Below, piece by piece: positions 37,265 to 49,689 of a stretch of DNA of 64,000 nucleotides. Under the pieces are notes generated by a model. That model saw only the letters and a list, made by a program, of their open reading frames with translations, was not told the DNA's origin and did not search any database. Within the stretch, counting starts at the first letter, position 1. The number at the start of each line of letters is the position of its first letter. The stretch is from Cricetomys ansorgei. Lineage: Eukaryota > Chordata > Mammalia > Rodentia > Nesomyidae. The position numbers were made by a program, and so were the translations under genes. The DNA lies in NCBI GenBank assembly GCA_026225945.1, contig JAMJFZ010001733.1, positions 36,049-100,048 on the forward strand, in the 5' to 3' direction.

Positions 37265-37615
37265 TATGTCTTAGAGTTTCTATTGCTGTGAAGAGTCTTC
37301 ATGATCACAGCAATTCTTAATAAGGAAAACATTCAATTTGAACTTGCTTACAGTTTCAGAGGCTTACTCTTTTATCGTCATGGTGAGAAGCATGGAGGCA
37401 CAAAGACAGACATGATGCTGGGAAGACACTGAGTGTTTTACATCTGTGTCAGCAGGCTGTAGGAAGAGATAGTGATGCTAGGCCTGTCTTGAGCATTTGA
37501 AACCTCAAAGCCCAACCCCTATTGACACACGTCCTCCAACAAGGCCACACTTCCTAGTAGTGCCACACCTTATGAGCCCATGGAGGCCATTTTCCATTCA
37601 AACCATCACATGCTG
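37265..37615 (-). mobile_element. Rodent interspersed repeat (family not named)
   Basis: TCTATTGCTGTGAAGAGTC, GGAAAACATTCAATTTG, TGGTGAGAAGCATGGAGGC, CCTCCAACAAGGCCACAC, AGTAGTGCCACACC and CATTCAAACCATCACA. Same family as 30280-30600 in the opposite orientation. Confidence 0.6.
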
Positions 37616-38480
37616 GGAATAAAGGCCAGGATCTGGTACATATTAGACAAGTACTCCAATCCACATTCACTACTAATAACTATTTTACAACACCAAATGC
37701 ACAAACAAGAGCTGGAATAAGTTACAAATAGTCTTCTCAAAGAGAATGAAGGTCCCTGCACTGAGTCTCAGTCTCGAATGATCCTGTATCTGTGTGTGTG
37801 TGATCAAGAGCAATGAAAGAAAAAGAAAAACCAGAACTTGATTCTTGCCATAAGGGATGAAGTAGGATGGTTCCTTCAAGGAATTTTGTATTTGTTAATT
37901 TGATATATTGTGTATAGTTGATGTATCAAATTTTACAAATTGTTGCATGTATAAACACTCATTATATCATAGTTACCAATCAGTTGGGTGGGGTCATGTT
38001 GCTCTATCAATCACAAGTGGGCTAGGAGAATCTCTGCAAGTGCTCCTCTTTGGCAGCTTCTGTGTCTCTCCACGTTTGACAATGGTGAGTGACAGCAGCA
38101 GGCTGGAGCAGAGACATGTGGCATCTTTGAGAGTTACAGCTCTCTTGCAGATTTCAGTGAGTACTGTCTCATGTCCTTTTCATTTCTTATACCTGTCCAT
38201 TACAAATTCTAATAGATTTTATGCCCCAAATACATCTTTTTAGTTTGAAATAAATTGCCATTGATCTTCTACTACACTACTTACTTCCCAAGTAACTTGC
38301 TATTACACAAATTCTATCTTGACTTTCAAAGTCAAGATCCTCAGATCTTCAGAAAACTCAATTGCTCAGATCTAGGTAATTAAGTAATTTCAAAATGTCA
38401 GACTAACTTCAGTTTTTCAGGAATAGAAATTCTGATGACTTGTGATGTCTCTGTATTATTTTTGGACAATACATGTGATG
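37616..38480. other. Intergenic sequence without recognised genes
   Basis: 37900-38250 is moderately GC-balanced with a 111-codon frame of no recognised domain. A 19-bp palindrome-like hairpin (CTTGACTTT / AAAGTCAAG) lies at 38318-38336. Confidence 0.4.
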
Positions 38481-38489
38481 TTTAGTGTT

Positions 38490-39240
38490 AACTGCCAACT
38501 TGACAGAATATAGGATCACCTGGGAGATGGGCCTTTGGACATATTTGTGGCATTGTCTTGATTGTATCAATTGAGATGTGAAGACATGAATTTTGTAAGG
38601 AATATCATTCCTTAGATGGTATCTTTGGTTTAATATTGCTGTAATAAAACACCATGACCAAAAGCAACATGGGGAGAAAAGGGTTTATTTCACTTATACT
38701 TCCAAATAACAGTCCATCGCTGAGGGCAGTCAAGTCAAGAACTCAAGCAGACAGGAACCTGGAGGCAGGAGCTGATGCAGAGGCCTTGGAATGCTGTTTA
38801 CTGGCTTGCTGCTCATACCTTGCTCAGCCTGCTTTCTTATAGAACCCAGGACCACCAGAGGTGGGATCCACCCACAATGGTCTGGCTCACCCACACTGAT
38901 CATGCCCTAATTAAGAACATGCCCTACAGGACAATCTATAGTTGGTTCTATATATGAAGTTTCTCATTTGACAGTCCCTATTCCCAAATGACTCTAGCTT
39001 GTGTCAAGTTAACATAAAACTAGCCAAAATAGGTTGGATTCTGAGCAGTATAAAATAGAACAAGTGAGCTGAGCACTAGCATGCATGTATTCATTGCTCT
39101 GCCACCGCTTCAATATCCTTCTGCCTTAACTTCCCCACTATGATGGGCTGTGCACTTGAACTATGAGACAAAATAAATCCTTCCATTCTTAATTGTTTTT
39201 CTTCAGAGTATTTTATTAGGTAACAGAAGAAAATAAGACA
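38490..39240 (+). mobile_element. Nested rodent repeats
   Basis: The outer element reads GTGTTAACTGCCAACTTGAC and GATCACCTGGGAGATGGGCC, then resumes at about 39032 with TTGGATTCTGAGCAGTATAA, GAGCTGAGCACTAGCATGC and GACAAAATAAATCC. Between them (about 38620-39030) lies an inverted copy of the TGCTGTAATAAAACACCATG repeat, so the second inserted into the first. Confidence 0.55.
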
Positions 39241-39429
39241 GTATATAACTTGAGGCCAGTAAATAGGTACTGAAAGCAAAATCCAGGCCATCTGACCCAT
39301 TCTTCCAATGCCACAGGCAATAGTAGTCTCTGTGACAGAAGTATGGATTATACCCAAGTTTCAGAATTTGGAAAGCTATTTGTTCTGGGAGAAAATGAAA
39401 ACAAAAGGGAAACAATTTGGTGTATAATA

Positions 39430-39431
<2 letters not shown>

Positions 39432-39469
<38 letters not shown>

Positions 39470-39472
39470 TGC
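39432..39472. repeat. GT dinucleotide microsatellite
   Basis: GT run of about 40 bp with one A interruption, then a short GC alternation. Confidence 0.95.
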
Positions 39473-39600
39473 GCGCATATGCACACCTGCATATTATATG
39501 CACATACTTGTGTTGGTGTGCATGCATATACCGCATAGGTGTTCATGCATGTAGAGCCTAGAGGTCTATTCCAAGTGTCTTCCTCAGATCTTCTCCATCT

Positions 39601-39825
39601 TATTTTTTAAATATATATTGATTTGATTTTTTTATATGTATGTGTGTGTGCACTCACATGAGTTTATGTGCACCACATGCATTCAGGTTCCCATGGAAGT
39701 CAAAGAACATGAGGTCCCCTGGAACTAGAGTTACAGATGAAGATGAGCCACCTGATGTGGTTTCTGGGAACCAAATATTGATCCTCTGCACTTCTAAACT
39801 CTGAGCCAACTCTCAAGCTCCATCC
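39601..39825 (-). mobile_element. B2-type SINE
   Basis: Reverse-strand B2: ATATATATTGATTTGATTT, CACATGAGTTTATGTGCACC, GTCCCCTGGAACTAGAGTTAC, GAGCCACCTGATGTGG, CTGAGCCAACTCTCAAGC. Confidence 0.9.
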
Positions 39826-39827
39826 AA

Positions 39828-39890
39828 ATTGTTGTTGTTGTTGTATTGCTATTATATATTATTATTATTATTTGTTATTGTTATTGTTGT
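39828..39890. repeat. TTG/TTA simple repeat
   Basis: TTGTTG, ATTATT and TTGTTA units between the B2 and B1 SINEs. Confidence 0.85.
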
Positions 39891-40018
39891 TATTGTTTTG
39901 AGACAGACCTGGAACTTACTATGTAAACCAGGCTAGCCTTCAACATAAACAGATCTACCTGCTTCTATCTCCCATGAGCTGGAATTAAAATTGTGGTCAC
40001 CACACTAGGTCATTTTAT
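39891..40018 (-). mobile_element. B1-type SINE
   Basis: Reverse-strand B1: TTGTTTTGAGACAGACC, ACTATGTAAACCAGGCTAGC, CAGATCTACCTGCTTC, TGAGCTGGAATTAAAATTG and CCACACTAGG. Confidence 0.88.
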
Positions 40019-40232
40019 TTAGACAAGGATCTCACAAAATCTAGAGCTCATTGATTTGGCTAGGGTGACTAATCAATTAGATCTAGTCATCTGCTTGTGG
40101 CTGTCACTCCATTCCAAGGGTTTGGAAGTACCCACAATGCCCAGCTTTTACATATGTGCCTCGAATCCAAATCAAGTCTGATGCTTACACAGCAGGGTTT
40201 TTACTCACAGTTTTATCTCCCCAGCCCATGAT
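40019..40232 (-). mobile_element. Probable B4-type SINE
   Basis: TTAGACAAGGATCTCAC, CATGCCCAGCTTTTACAT-like end words, CAAGTCTGATGCTTACACAGC and a final TCCCCAGCCCATG fit a reversed B4-type (tRNA/B1 hybrid) SINE, decayed. Confidence 0.5.
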
Positions 40233-40869
40233 ATTTGGGCTTAAATCTATGACAATGTGTCTGTAATTGTGACATCACAATTACAGTGTAGGAAGACTTC
40301 AATATCACAAAGGTGAATTAATTTCATTGTGTTATATGGCAGTAGCTACGAGTGTATTTCTAAGTGGAGGTAACTCACATTTACAGTGAAGTGGCACCGT
40401 AAAACCTGGAAGAACTCTGAAAAGAAGACTCTTTGTTTGGCAGTAAGATGGATAATAAGTCAGCATCTATTAGTGGGTCTTTTCTACCTTATTCTACTTC
40501 AGTTTAGATGAAACATCACATGACTGGTAAATTTTCATCTCTTGGAAGTTATGCTAAATCACAATCGAATGGAAAGCGCAGTGTTGCCTTCTCCAGGGAG
40601 AATCCATGAGTCCTCTCTTTGACCCTGGCAAACTCTTGACACATTTAGCCTTTTCATTTTCAGCAGTGAAGGGGAATGTTGTCCATTTAAGGTGACGACA
40701 GTTATCTTCCTAAAGTCAAAATCTTGGAGGACACCGTATGCTTCATGTTCAGAGAAGTTTCTGTGTGTTGTTTTCTTTCTTGTTAGGCCTTCTGAAAATA
40801 AACTTGATAAGCACTAAAATTAACTAGTATGAATTTTCTAGCCATGTGACCATATCTTTATGTATTTTT
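40233..40869. other. Intergenic sequence without recognised genes
   Basis: Contains a perfect 26-bp near-palindrome at 40261-40286 (two 12-bp arms, CTGTAATTGTGA and its complement, 2-bp centre). Nothing else seen. Confidence 0.5.
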
Positions 40870-41034
40870 AAAGTCTTTCTTTTTAATATTTGAGATTATA
40901 AAATAGTTACACCACTTTCTCCTTCCTTTTCCCATCTCTAAACCCTCCCACAAAGCACTCCTTGTTTTCTTTCAAATTCATGGCTTCTTTTTTTTCATTA
41001 ATTGCTATTACCTCTGTGTGTGTGTGTGTGCGTG

Positions 41035-41065
<31 letters not shown>

Positions 41066-41240
41066 CTATGTCTGTGCGATCCTGAAGACATATATACAAC
41101 CTTCCCAGTTTATATAATGTTACTGAAGAATATTCAGCTCTAAATGAGACTCTTCTAAGACTCGGGACCTTTGTTGAAGAGGAGGCAGAAAGATTGTAAC
41201 AGCAGAGGCATTGGATAATTACACTAAATAGGTGTTTTCT
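40870..41240 (-). mobile_element. L1 3' end, minus strand
   Basis: T-rich start, CCTTCCTTTTCCCATCTC, TTTCAAATTCATGGCTTC, a GT run, then TATAATGTTACTGAAG and GATTGTAACAGCAGAGG. Same 3'-UTR series as 42965-43200 but shorter. Confidence 0.65.
41014..41066. repeat. GT dinucleotide microsatellite
   Basis: GT run with a CGTGCA interruption, inside an L1 3' UTR. Confidence 0.95.
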
Positions 41241-41249
41241 GGTCACAGG

Positions 41250-41570
41250 AGGGTATTCACAAGATGTGTGTCAGCACAAGCCACACAAAATTCCTGCATG
41301 GAGAGGGAAGGTGGGCATGAAGTCCCACCCTAACTGGGGAGCTATTAATGACTGATATCTTCTGGGAGACAAAGAATTAGTTTTCTTTAAGGGTAAGGCC
41401 CTTGTTAGGTCAATCATGATCCCCTGGAAGGCCACACATACAAAAGTATATAGGAAGCATAAGTTGCACTCCATAGGTTTGTTAAAAACGGGAGTAGGGG
41501 AAGAAGAGGGAAAAAAATGATCAAAATGCATTGTACAAAATTCTCAAGGAACTAATAAAAATCTTGCAAA
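41250..41570 (+). mobile_element. L1 3' end, plus strand (different subfamily)
   Basis: GAAGGCCACACATACAAAAG, GCATAAGTTGCACTCCATAG, GTTAAAAACGGGAGTAGGGG and the terminal AATGATCAAAATGCATTGTA with ATTCTCAAGGAACTAATAAA, typical of the other rodent L1 3' UTR type. It sits head-to-head with the minus-strand L1 to its left. Confidence 0.75.
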
Positions 41571-41847
41571 AGCAATCTTAATCACTGGTCTAATGTTTAG
41601 TGGTTAGAAACAGAAAATAAATTGTTTCCAGAAGCAATTCAGGGAGCAAGAGCTAGAGAGAAAATGAGGGTGAGGTCCTGGGGCAAGGCCACGGAAGCCA
41701 CCCCTGTCCTGCCATGAGGAGATGCTTCATCTATAACTAGAGAAAATCAAGGAGTAAAGTTTGTGAGAATCCAGGTACAGACAGTATTTGAGAAAGAAGA
41801 GATTCTTGCCAAGGTCATGGAAAAAGAGAAGCCTACTATGCCTGAAG

Positions 41848-42046
41848 CAAAGTGAGAGCAATTAAGTGCTCATCAGATAAGAGTACTGACTCCTCTTCCA
41901 GAGGACCAGAGTTCAATTCTCAGCACACACATGCCAGCTCGCAACTGTCTATAAATCTAGTTCCAGGAGATCCAACACCTTCACACAGACATACATGCAG
42001 GCAGAATACCAATACACATAAAATGCACATAAATAAATCATTTTAA
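41848..42046 (+). mobile_element. B2-type SINE
   Basis: Forward-strand B2: CAATTAAGTGCTCATCAGAT, AAGAGTACTGACTCCTCTTC, CAGAGGACCAGAGTTCAATT, TCTAGTTCCAGGAGATCC, CACATAAATAAATCATTTTAA tail. Confidence 0.92.
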
Positions 42047-42778
42047 ATGTTTTTTAATTACTCTTTTTAAAATCTGAGAGAAAGGAGATCGCAGGACTAC
42101 TAGTAAGAGCAGCAGGAACGCCAGGGAGCCTCCACTGGTCTTGTTACATGGGAAGACTTTGGATGGTTCTCAGTACCCTTGTGATGCAATCCAAATTAAG
42201 TTTTCAAAGAAATGAAGTGTAGCTGTCACATAGTGTTCTGGGAGAGGTTGTAAAGACTAATCACAAACCCCATTGGAGGCTATGGAGATATACCAGCAAC
42301 AGCTTGGAGCAAGATGATAGCTAGCAGGGGAAATGGTGAGAGTTTCCAGTTGAGAGCGTGTGCTGAGGGAGCTGCCTACCAGCAGTAGACACACTGTGAT
42401 TTCAGTGTGCTAAACCTGAGACATTAATTAAACCTCTGGGAGGAAATCCTGGAAAGATAGAAGGAAAGGACAATTGGAAAAATATACTCTTAGCTAATAA
42501 AAGAAAATTATATCTCAAATAATACACTTCAAAGACTATCTTTACATTTGTATTGAAGGATCAAAAGGAAATTTAAAACAGAAGCTTTTCTTTCATCTCA
42601 GATAAATTAAACAACTTCTCTAAGCCTGGTTAGTCTCACTGTAAATGGACTCAAAAATAATTTCTCAAATAGTTTACATGACCATTAAGTAATATATAAT
42701 GAACTAAAAGTGTGTAAAAGTGTATTATAACCTCTTAATCAAAAGTAGTTTAAAACCTGTTGAGTTTAATGTTGCTCC

Positions 42779-42779
<1 letters not shown>

Positions 42780-42815
<36 letters not shown>

Positions 42816-42816
42816 T
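42780..42816. repeat. GT dinucleotide microsatellite
   Basis: GT run preceded by CCTGTTGAGTTTAATGTTGC, a phrase found again before the GT run at 44494. Both runs therefore derive from the same L1 position. Confidence 0.95.
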
Positions 42817-42964
42817 TCTCCAAGGGGAGAAACAAATAGAATATTAAAACCCTTAATATTAATAAACATTAACAAATAAATTAAATAGAATATTAAAATT
42901 TTTATAAACATTCTGCAAAGCAAGATCAAAGCTTTTGTTTTTAAATTAAAGAAATTTTAAGGAT

Positions 42965-44090
42965 TTTTTGCTAAATCTTTTATTTTTGAGATACAATAAA
43001 ATCATAATCCTCCTCCTTTTCCTTCCTCATACCCTCCCTTATACCCATTCTTGCTGTCTTTCAAATTCATGGCCTCTTTTTCATTTAACTATTGTTTTAT
43101 GCATATATGTATATACATACGTACTTCTAAATATAACCTGCTCAGTTAGTGTAATGTTACTTGAATATGTATGTTTTCAGGGCTGATCATTTGGTATTGG
43201 ATAACCAACGGGTGTGCTCTCCCTCGGAGAAGAAAAATCTCTCCCACTCTCAGCATTAATTAGTTGTCTGTAGTTCTTTGTGTAAGATTGAGATCTCCTG
43301 AGCTTTTCCTTATCTGCTTTAGCATATCTATTGTTATGGCCTTCTTAAATTCATGTTTAGGCAGCCATTTGGTAAGACTTTATTGGTGTAGCTTCTGATA
43401 CTACTAGGCCTCACACAAAACTCCCTGGCTCTTAAAACCTTTCCACCTCAACTTCCATAATAGTCCCTGAGACTTAAGTGCAGGAGTTGTTTTGTGTAGA
43501 CTTGGATCCACAACTCTGCATTTTGATTGGTTGCAGTTTTCTGTAGTGGTGTCTATCTGTGGTAAAGAGAAGTTTCCTTGATGAGGGTTGAGTACTACGC
43601 TTATCTGTGGGCATAAGGACAGATGTTTAGAATGTGGTTAGGGATTATGCTGGTTTAGTAAACTGGTAGCTGCAGGCTCTTCTCCAAGATTTATGAATTC
43701 AGTAGTCCAGGGTAATTGGCCAGGTTTCCAGTACCAAATATAATTTCCCTCTTGTTGAGTGGGCCTTAAGTCCAATTAGAGTCATTTGTTACCACCAAGG
43801 TATGCATACCACTATGCATTCTTAGGGATATTATGCCATGCTGGTTGTTGTTGCAGTTCATGGGCATCATAACTGGATAGGAACTATTGGTTACCTCTCT
43901 CCTTTGGAAGCTTAAATGGCACCTCCTATGAAAGCCAGTCCTCAGAAGGAGACATTATGTCAGTACCAACTCAAGCGGGCCCAGAGGCCCATTGTGTTTG
44001 AAGTACATGGTATCTTCAGTAATAGGGTCTTATCTTCTACCTCTGAGAAGTAACCATGGACAATAGCAATAGTCTGTTATGTTTTGGGAA
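42965..44090 (-). mobile_element. L1 3' end, minus strand
   Basis: Starts TTTTTGAGATACAATAAAATC, then CTTTCAAATTCATGGCCTC, AACCTGCTCAG, the GGGCTGATCA block and a long 3'-region sequence through TTATCTGTGGGCATAAGGAC, TTAAGTCCAATTAGAG and TTTGGAAGCTTAAATGGC to the AGTAACCATGGACAATAGC end. It has one copy of the segment that is triplicated at 32701-33060. Confidence 0.85.
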
Positions 44091-44329
44091 TCTCCTGAAC
44101 AACACTGGCTAACAACTTAAAAGAGAGCTTCTCATATCTGGTGTTGGTAGGGTTTTTTTAGGGGTATTTGGCTCTTGAAGGGAACATTGTCAGACCAGAT
44201 GAGAAAATTTTATTTAAAATATAAATGGATATTTATACACGTACTTAAGTTTACTATAGAGTGTTTTTCTATAGATAGTTAATAATGTGATTTCTGGTGA
44301 CTTCTTCAGACACACCTTTACTCTATTTT

Positions 44330-44490
44330 TTTTAGAATTTCAACCATTAGTACTATATTTACATAATTTCTGTCCCTTCCTCTTCCCCTCAACTCTTCTA
44401 CTACCTCTCAATTTATAGTCTCTCCTTCCTTATATATTGCTATAGATTATAGATATAATTGATACAGATAGCCTGTTGAGTTTAATGTTG

Positions 44491-44531
<41 letters not shown>

Positions 44532-45400
44532 GCCTATCACAAGCTATCCTGTAGAAGACTGATTTTTTCTCTCTCTCAATAGCCATCAGTTACATCTGGG
44601 AATGGGGCTTGTGAGATTTTTCCCACCTATGCTGATATGTCCACTGGTGTTGTCATTGTGCTGGTCTTGTTTAGGTCATCATATTGTAATTTTGTGGTTG
44701 CACTTTTCCTGGTATGTATAGAAAACACTGTCTACTATATATTTTCTGGTCTTCTGGTTTATACAGTCTTTCAGCCTCCCTTCTTCTACGATGCATTCTG
44801 AGTTTTAGGTATAGGGGTTGCATTGCTAATGTATCAATTACAGTTATGTGCCTTACAGTTAGTTCTCTGCATTTTGACCATTTGCAGTTTTCTGTAAGAG
44901 TCTGCATTTATTGTGAAAAATAAATTTCTTTGGTGAGGAATGAGAGCTATATTTATCTATGGGTATTAGATATGTTTTCAGAACACAGTTAGAAATTATA
45001 CTGGTTTAGAAAAGTGACAGTAGTAGGTTCTCTTTGGGGTCTATGTTCTCACCAGACATGGCCAATTGGCTAGGTTAACAGTACTAAGCATGAATTCCTT
45101 CCTAGTAAATCAATCTTAAGTCCAATTAAGCAGTGGGCGGTTAACCTCTAAGGTAAAAGTGTCACTATTGACCCTTCTGGGTAGGTATCTTGCTATGCTG
45201 GCCATTGTTGTGTAGGCTTTGTAGCAGGGTATGTCTACTGACTAATTTTCTCCCTTGGTACTTGCATAGCACCTTTGAATACTATGGAAGATAGTCCTCA
45301 GAGAGGAGGCTTCCAAGTCAGTAGCTAGATTCCTCAAAGAACTGTATATGAAATATCCAATGTCTTCAGAAATAAGATCGTACCTTCTATTTTTATATTG
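44330..45400 (-). mobile_element. L1 3' end, minus strand, older copy
   Basis: Parallel to the preceding copy: TCTCTGCATTTTGACCATTT, TATTTATCTATGGG, TAAGTCCAATTAAGCAG and CTCAGAGAGGAGGCTTCCAAG, but more diverged. A GT run (44494-44530) lies near its 3' end. Confidence 0.75.
44494..44530. repeat. GT dinucleotide microsatellite
   Basis: Pure GT run of about 37 bp inside an L1 3' UTR. Confidence 0.96.
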
Positions 45401-45640
45401 AGTGCAAATATGTGTTTATACTGCCTTTCAAGAAAATGCATTTTCTCTATCAACATTTATTATTGGATGAATTGTGAACTATGTTCCTGCAAATCTAAAA
45501 GCATGGCTGTATTTGGAAATTAGCAGTTAAAAGGAAATTTAGGTAGAATGCATTTATGAGAAGAAGGCTCAATCCAATAAGGCTCTCTATCTGTATTAAA
45601 AAATAGGACAAAGAGACATACTAAGAACACACATACAGAG

Positions 45641-45715
45641 ATAGAATAGATAGATAGATGATAGATGATAGATAGATAGATAGATAGATAATGAAATAGA
45701 AAGATAGACAGACAA
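45641..45715. repeat. GATA tetranucleotide microsatellite
   Basis: GATA units with two GATGATA interruptions and a degraded right end. Confidence 0.93.
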
Positions 45716-46007
45716 CAAATAGATAGAGGCCATCTATGAGCCAGTGTGATACAGAAGTCACTTCTGGGTGACAGTTTGATCTCAGATATCTATCCTTCAG
45801 AACTGTGAGAAAACCATACTTTTTTTTGTCACAGCTGCCCAATTCACAGTGCTTGCGTTGGAAAGTCTAGCAAACCTCAATACCTACTTTTTTTTACTAC
45901 TTGAAGCTTCAGTCTATTTTTATAGCTGTATAATTATTGCATCATTGTTTCTGTTGTTCTTTTTGTGCATTCATTATAATTGTTTGAATAAAAATGTTCT
46001 ATAAACT

Positions 46008-46137
46008 GGATTTGGTAATGCATATCTGGAATCCCAGGACTATGAAGGTAGCAACAGGATTATAAGTTCAAAGTCATCTTCAGATCCAGAGCAAAATGAA
46101 GACAGCCTGAGCTACATGAGAACACACACACACACCA
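46008..46137 (+). mobile_element. Old B1-type SINE
   Basis: TTTGGTAATGCATATCTGG, AATCCCAGGACTATGAAGG, TTATAAGTTCAAAGTCATC and CAGCCTGAGCTACATGAGA, ending in CA-rich sequence. This is a diverged forward B1/proto-B1. Confidence 0.75.
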
Positions 46138-47403
46138 TGCCAATAAGACTTAATGATATACATCTTACTCTAGCAACATTTGTCATAGTGTGATTCTTCT
46201 GTGATACTTTTGAAAGTAGGTTTAAAATGTTGATTTTAGCAACTAATAGTGTAATTCATATTTACTTATATACAAGAATCTAGAATCTTGTTTGTTTACA
46301 TTAATATCTATGAAAAAAGGCAGTGAAGCATTGACATAACATTGGAATAGGTAGATTAACCAACCAGATATTTTAGATTCAATTCTTCTATAATGCACTA
46401 TTTCAGATGTAGGTAGCACAGTCTACTTGCCCCATCAAACCTCCCTTTTGTATCATTATGAGTATTCTTCTCTTTCACTAATTAAACATGTTGTTTTGTG
46501 TTGTTTGGTTTTGTTCTGTATTCAGAGTATAGTGGCTCTCTTCTACCTCAAACCTAAAATTTCTCTAAAAGTCTTGCTTTCTCTAACTTGGCCCTACTAT
46601 TTCTCTTTTCATCATTTGGTTTTACTGATAAAATACAAATTCTAATCTCTGGTGAGTTTTTTAACTACCCAGTGATAAAACCAGTATCATTTCAATTTTA
46701 TAGACTTTTTGGGAAAATTAAGTATTGAAATGAATATGTATTATCATTTTAAATATATCTGTGAGTTTTTAAGTACAGTTAAACTGGTTGCACATATCAA
46801 TACCTCTTTTAAAAGCATCATGGTTTAATTTCCTAGATTTTCTTTTTGCCTTATTAGATCCAAAGAAACTCAATACACGTTTTCGGAAAACCCATATCCA
46901 TGTAAAACTAATGACTTTCTCTCTATCTTTTTGTTCAAATGGAACATTTTGATATGGTGCAAGTATTTTAAACACTGTTTCATCTAGGAAGAAACTGAAA
47001 CTGAAATATTTAGCAGAAAGATACTCCCTAGACAGTTTATCAAGGAATGGAGTAGGGCTCACACCAAAAGAGTCTGAGTTATTGAGCTTCACTTTTAGAG
47101 ATTAGGATAGAGGAATCATTTAGTCAAGTCACATATGACCAATATAAAAAAAAATCTGTGCAATTATGTTTAAGAGAAAATAAATGATAAATGTAGGCTA
47201 AACTACAGAAGACTTTCTCAGGTCATAAGTGCTCACACCATCAGTTTTCTGCTGTGCTGTGGTTCTGTGATTTGGCCTCCTAATTTATCTTAACTTCCAA
47301 ATATTAATGTTCAAGAATGCTGACAATGTTATTAAAATCATTTAGAAAAACCCCAATTATACCACTTAATGCTTATAGATCACTGCTAAACACACACACA
47401 ATA

Positions 47404-47448
<45 letters not shown>

Positions 47449-49689
47449 TGGGAAATCATCTCAAAGAATATTTCCATCATTTTTAATATTTTCTATATAT
47501 TTAACATTATCACAGTGTGTAAGTAAAGCAAAAGTAGGCGGCTTCAATAGCTTAGGCTGGTCTACTAATGGTACAAACAAACTGGAAATTGTATCCAGCA
47601 GTCTGAGGTCCCATCCCCTCATTGCCACAGTGCCAGGTTTAAATTACATAGCCTCCAACAGTTCGTTTACCATCAGTGAAGAGTAGAGTGACATTGCCTA
47701 TATCTTGTATCATGCTGTGAGTTGAAATGATGTGAATGAGAAAATGCAGTGTGCTTTTAAGTTTTCAATCTAATAAATGTTTGGGTGACTTAATACCATA
47801 AACAGATGCTGGGAATATAGCATCCATACTACAGAAGAAGTCCTACTGAGGAGAATATAGAAAAAGAGATGTTAAGCAATTCAACTAAGTACACGGTATC
47901 AGTGCCTGATGAGACCAGCAGTAGTGGCACAAACATTGTCATCGTCACCTACTACCTAGCTGGGGTAGCTGCTTAGGGATGAGAACTCAGTCTAATTTCT
48001 TGCATGGATCCTGTCCAAAGACTGTCTATCAAATAAGTGACCTATGAGTGTAACAGAGATTGATGCAACACTTCCAGTGTGTTCTCACCTTCCTCTTGCA
48101 GGCATGCATGGACTAAACATAGATTTCTAATAGTATTTATAAATCTGGTTCAAGTCCAATTTCTTTACTGGCACAAATTTCTTTAGTTAAGGAAATATTC
48201 ATCATATTTGCTGTATGCAAAACTCCAGCCTTCTCATTGTGGATGTATAAAGATCATCACAACACGCATTTCTTCCCTATGAGGGTCTGAGCTTATAATA
48301 ACGAGAAAGAAAATGTACTTTCCTGATAAAGCATTGTCGTGTGTAAGTTTAACCATGATAAACATAAAGTCCATTCTACAAGAAAACACTCCATAGATTT
48401 GTAAGTTAGATTAAGGATTATCTCTACACGCACCCAGAGGACTGTCTGCATGATACCTTTTTCATGAGAGCAGAGACAAAGTGTGCATCACGTTTTCACT
48501 TATATAACAAGGAGAGAAGTATGCCTAGACAAATATACTTACCCATCTTAAAATTGAGAAGAGCACCCTAAGTCTTTGGAAGTTCATTAAGTATGAGAAA
48601 AGAGGGACCATATTGGGGATATGAATGGAAGACATGTTTCCTTTGTAATTTAATTGTGGAACAATGTATATATTTCATATACTATAAAAATTCAACTTAA
48701 AAAGTAATTTCCTAAAAATAGAAATGAAAAGCAAAAACTGCATTTAAGTGAAATGTGATTTACTGGTATAATTATATAGAAACTATTTTAAATGACTAAG
48801 AAGTACTCATGAAAATAGTTAGGACAACACATCTTAATGACACGGAAAAATTCCCCAAATACATTTTAGAACATTAATTCCCAGAAGTCATACATGTCAA
48901 TGCTGGTGTTGTTCATTCTTCCTGTGATTTCATGACAATTGTCTCTTATTTAATTTTTTCCCTTAACAGAATTATAGGGATCTAATTTAGATACAATAAA
49001 TTGCACAAATCTAAATTTGATGAGTTTTAATATATACATACTCCTATAATCACTACCACAGACAAGAAAATCAGCATATTCATCATCCCCAAAGTTTCTT
49101 CCTAACCCTTTCTGATCTCTGTCAGTCCTGTCCATCCATAATGGCTCCTCAGTCCCAAGTCAGCAGTGACTTGCTCCTCATCACTGTACAATGTTACAGT
49201 TTGCAATGTCTAACCTTTTCCATACATAGACTAGGACAGCATAGGCTCTACATTTGGAGGAAATGAAAATGTCTAGCTTTCTGCAATGAGAATAGGTGTT
49301 ATGATATTAAAAATGTTGCATATACCAAGGATTTTTTTCAGCTTATTGCCAAATAACATTATGTATTGTGGCTACACTACAATTTATCCATTTATCTATT
49401 GGTGACCATTAGAGTTGATTCCTCGGATTGACTACTATAAGTTATACTGATATAAAATTCATGTGCAAACATATGTGTAAGCATTTTCTTTCATTTTTCT
49501 TAAATAAATAGCTATGAGTAGAATGAATGAGTGCTATAATAGATAGATACCCAACACAACAGAGCGATTTATGTTTTCCATTAGCAGTGAAAGGAGGAAA
49601 GTTTCCTCTATGTCCTTGCCAATATTTGGCACTCTCTGAGTTTTTATTTCTATATCAGAGATGTAGGAACATCTTGTTGCACTTTTTAC
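46138..49689. other. AT-rich intergenic sequence
   Basis: No gene recognised. The 107-codon minus-strand frame at 47092-46769 has no known domain. Contains an ATT microsatellite at 47404-47449. Confidence 0.5.
47404..47449. repeat. ATT trinucleotide microsatellite
   Basis: About 15 uninterrupted TTA units. Confidence 0.97.

Noticed and set aside
46769..47092. 107-codon minus-strand frame
   Set aside because: No recognisable motif, AT-rich flanks, and no polyadenylation or splice context supporting a gene.
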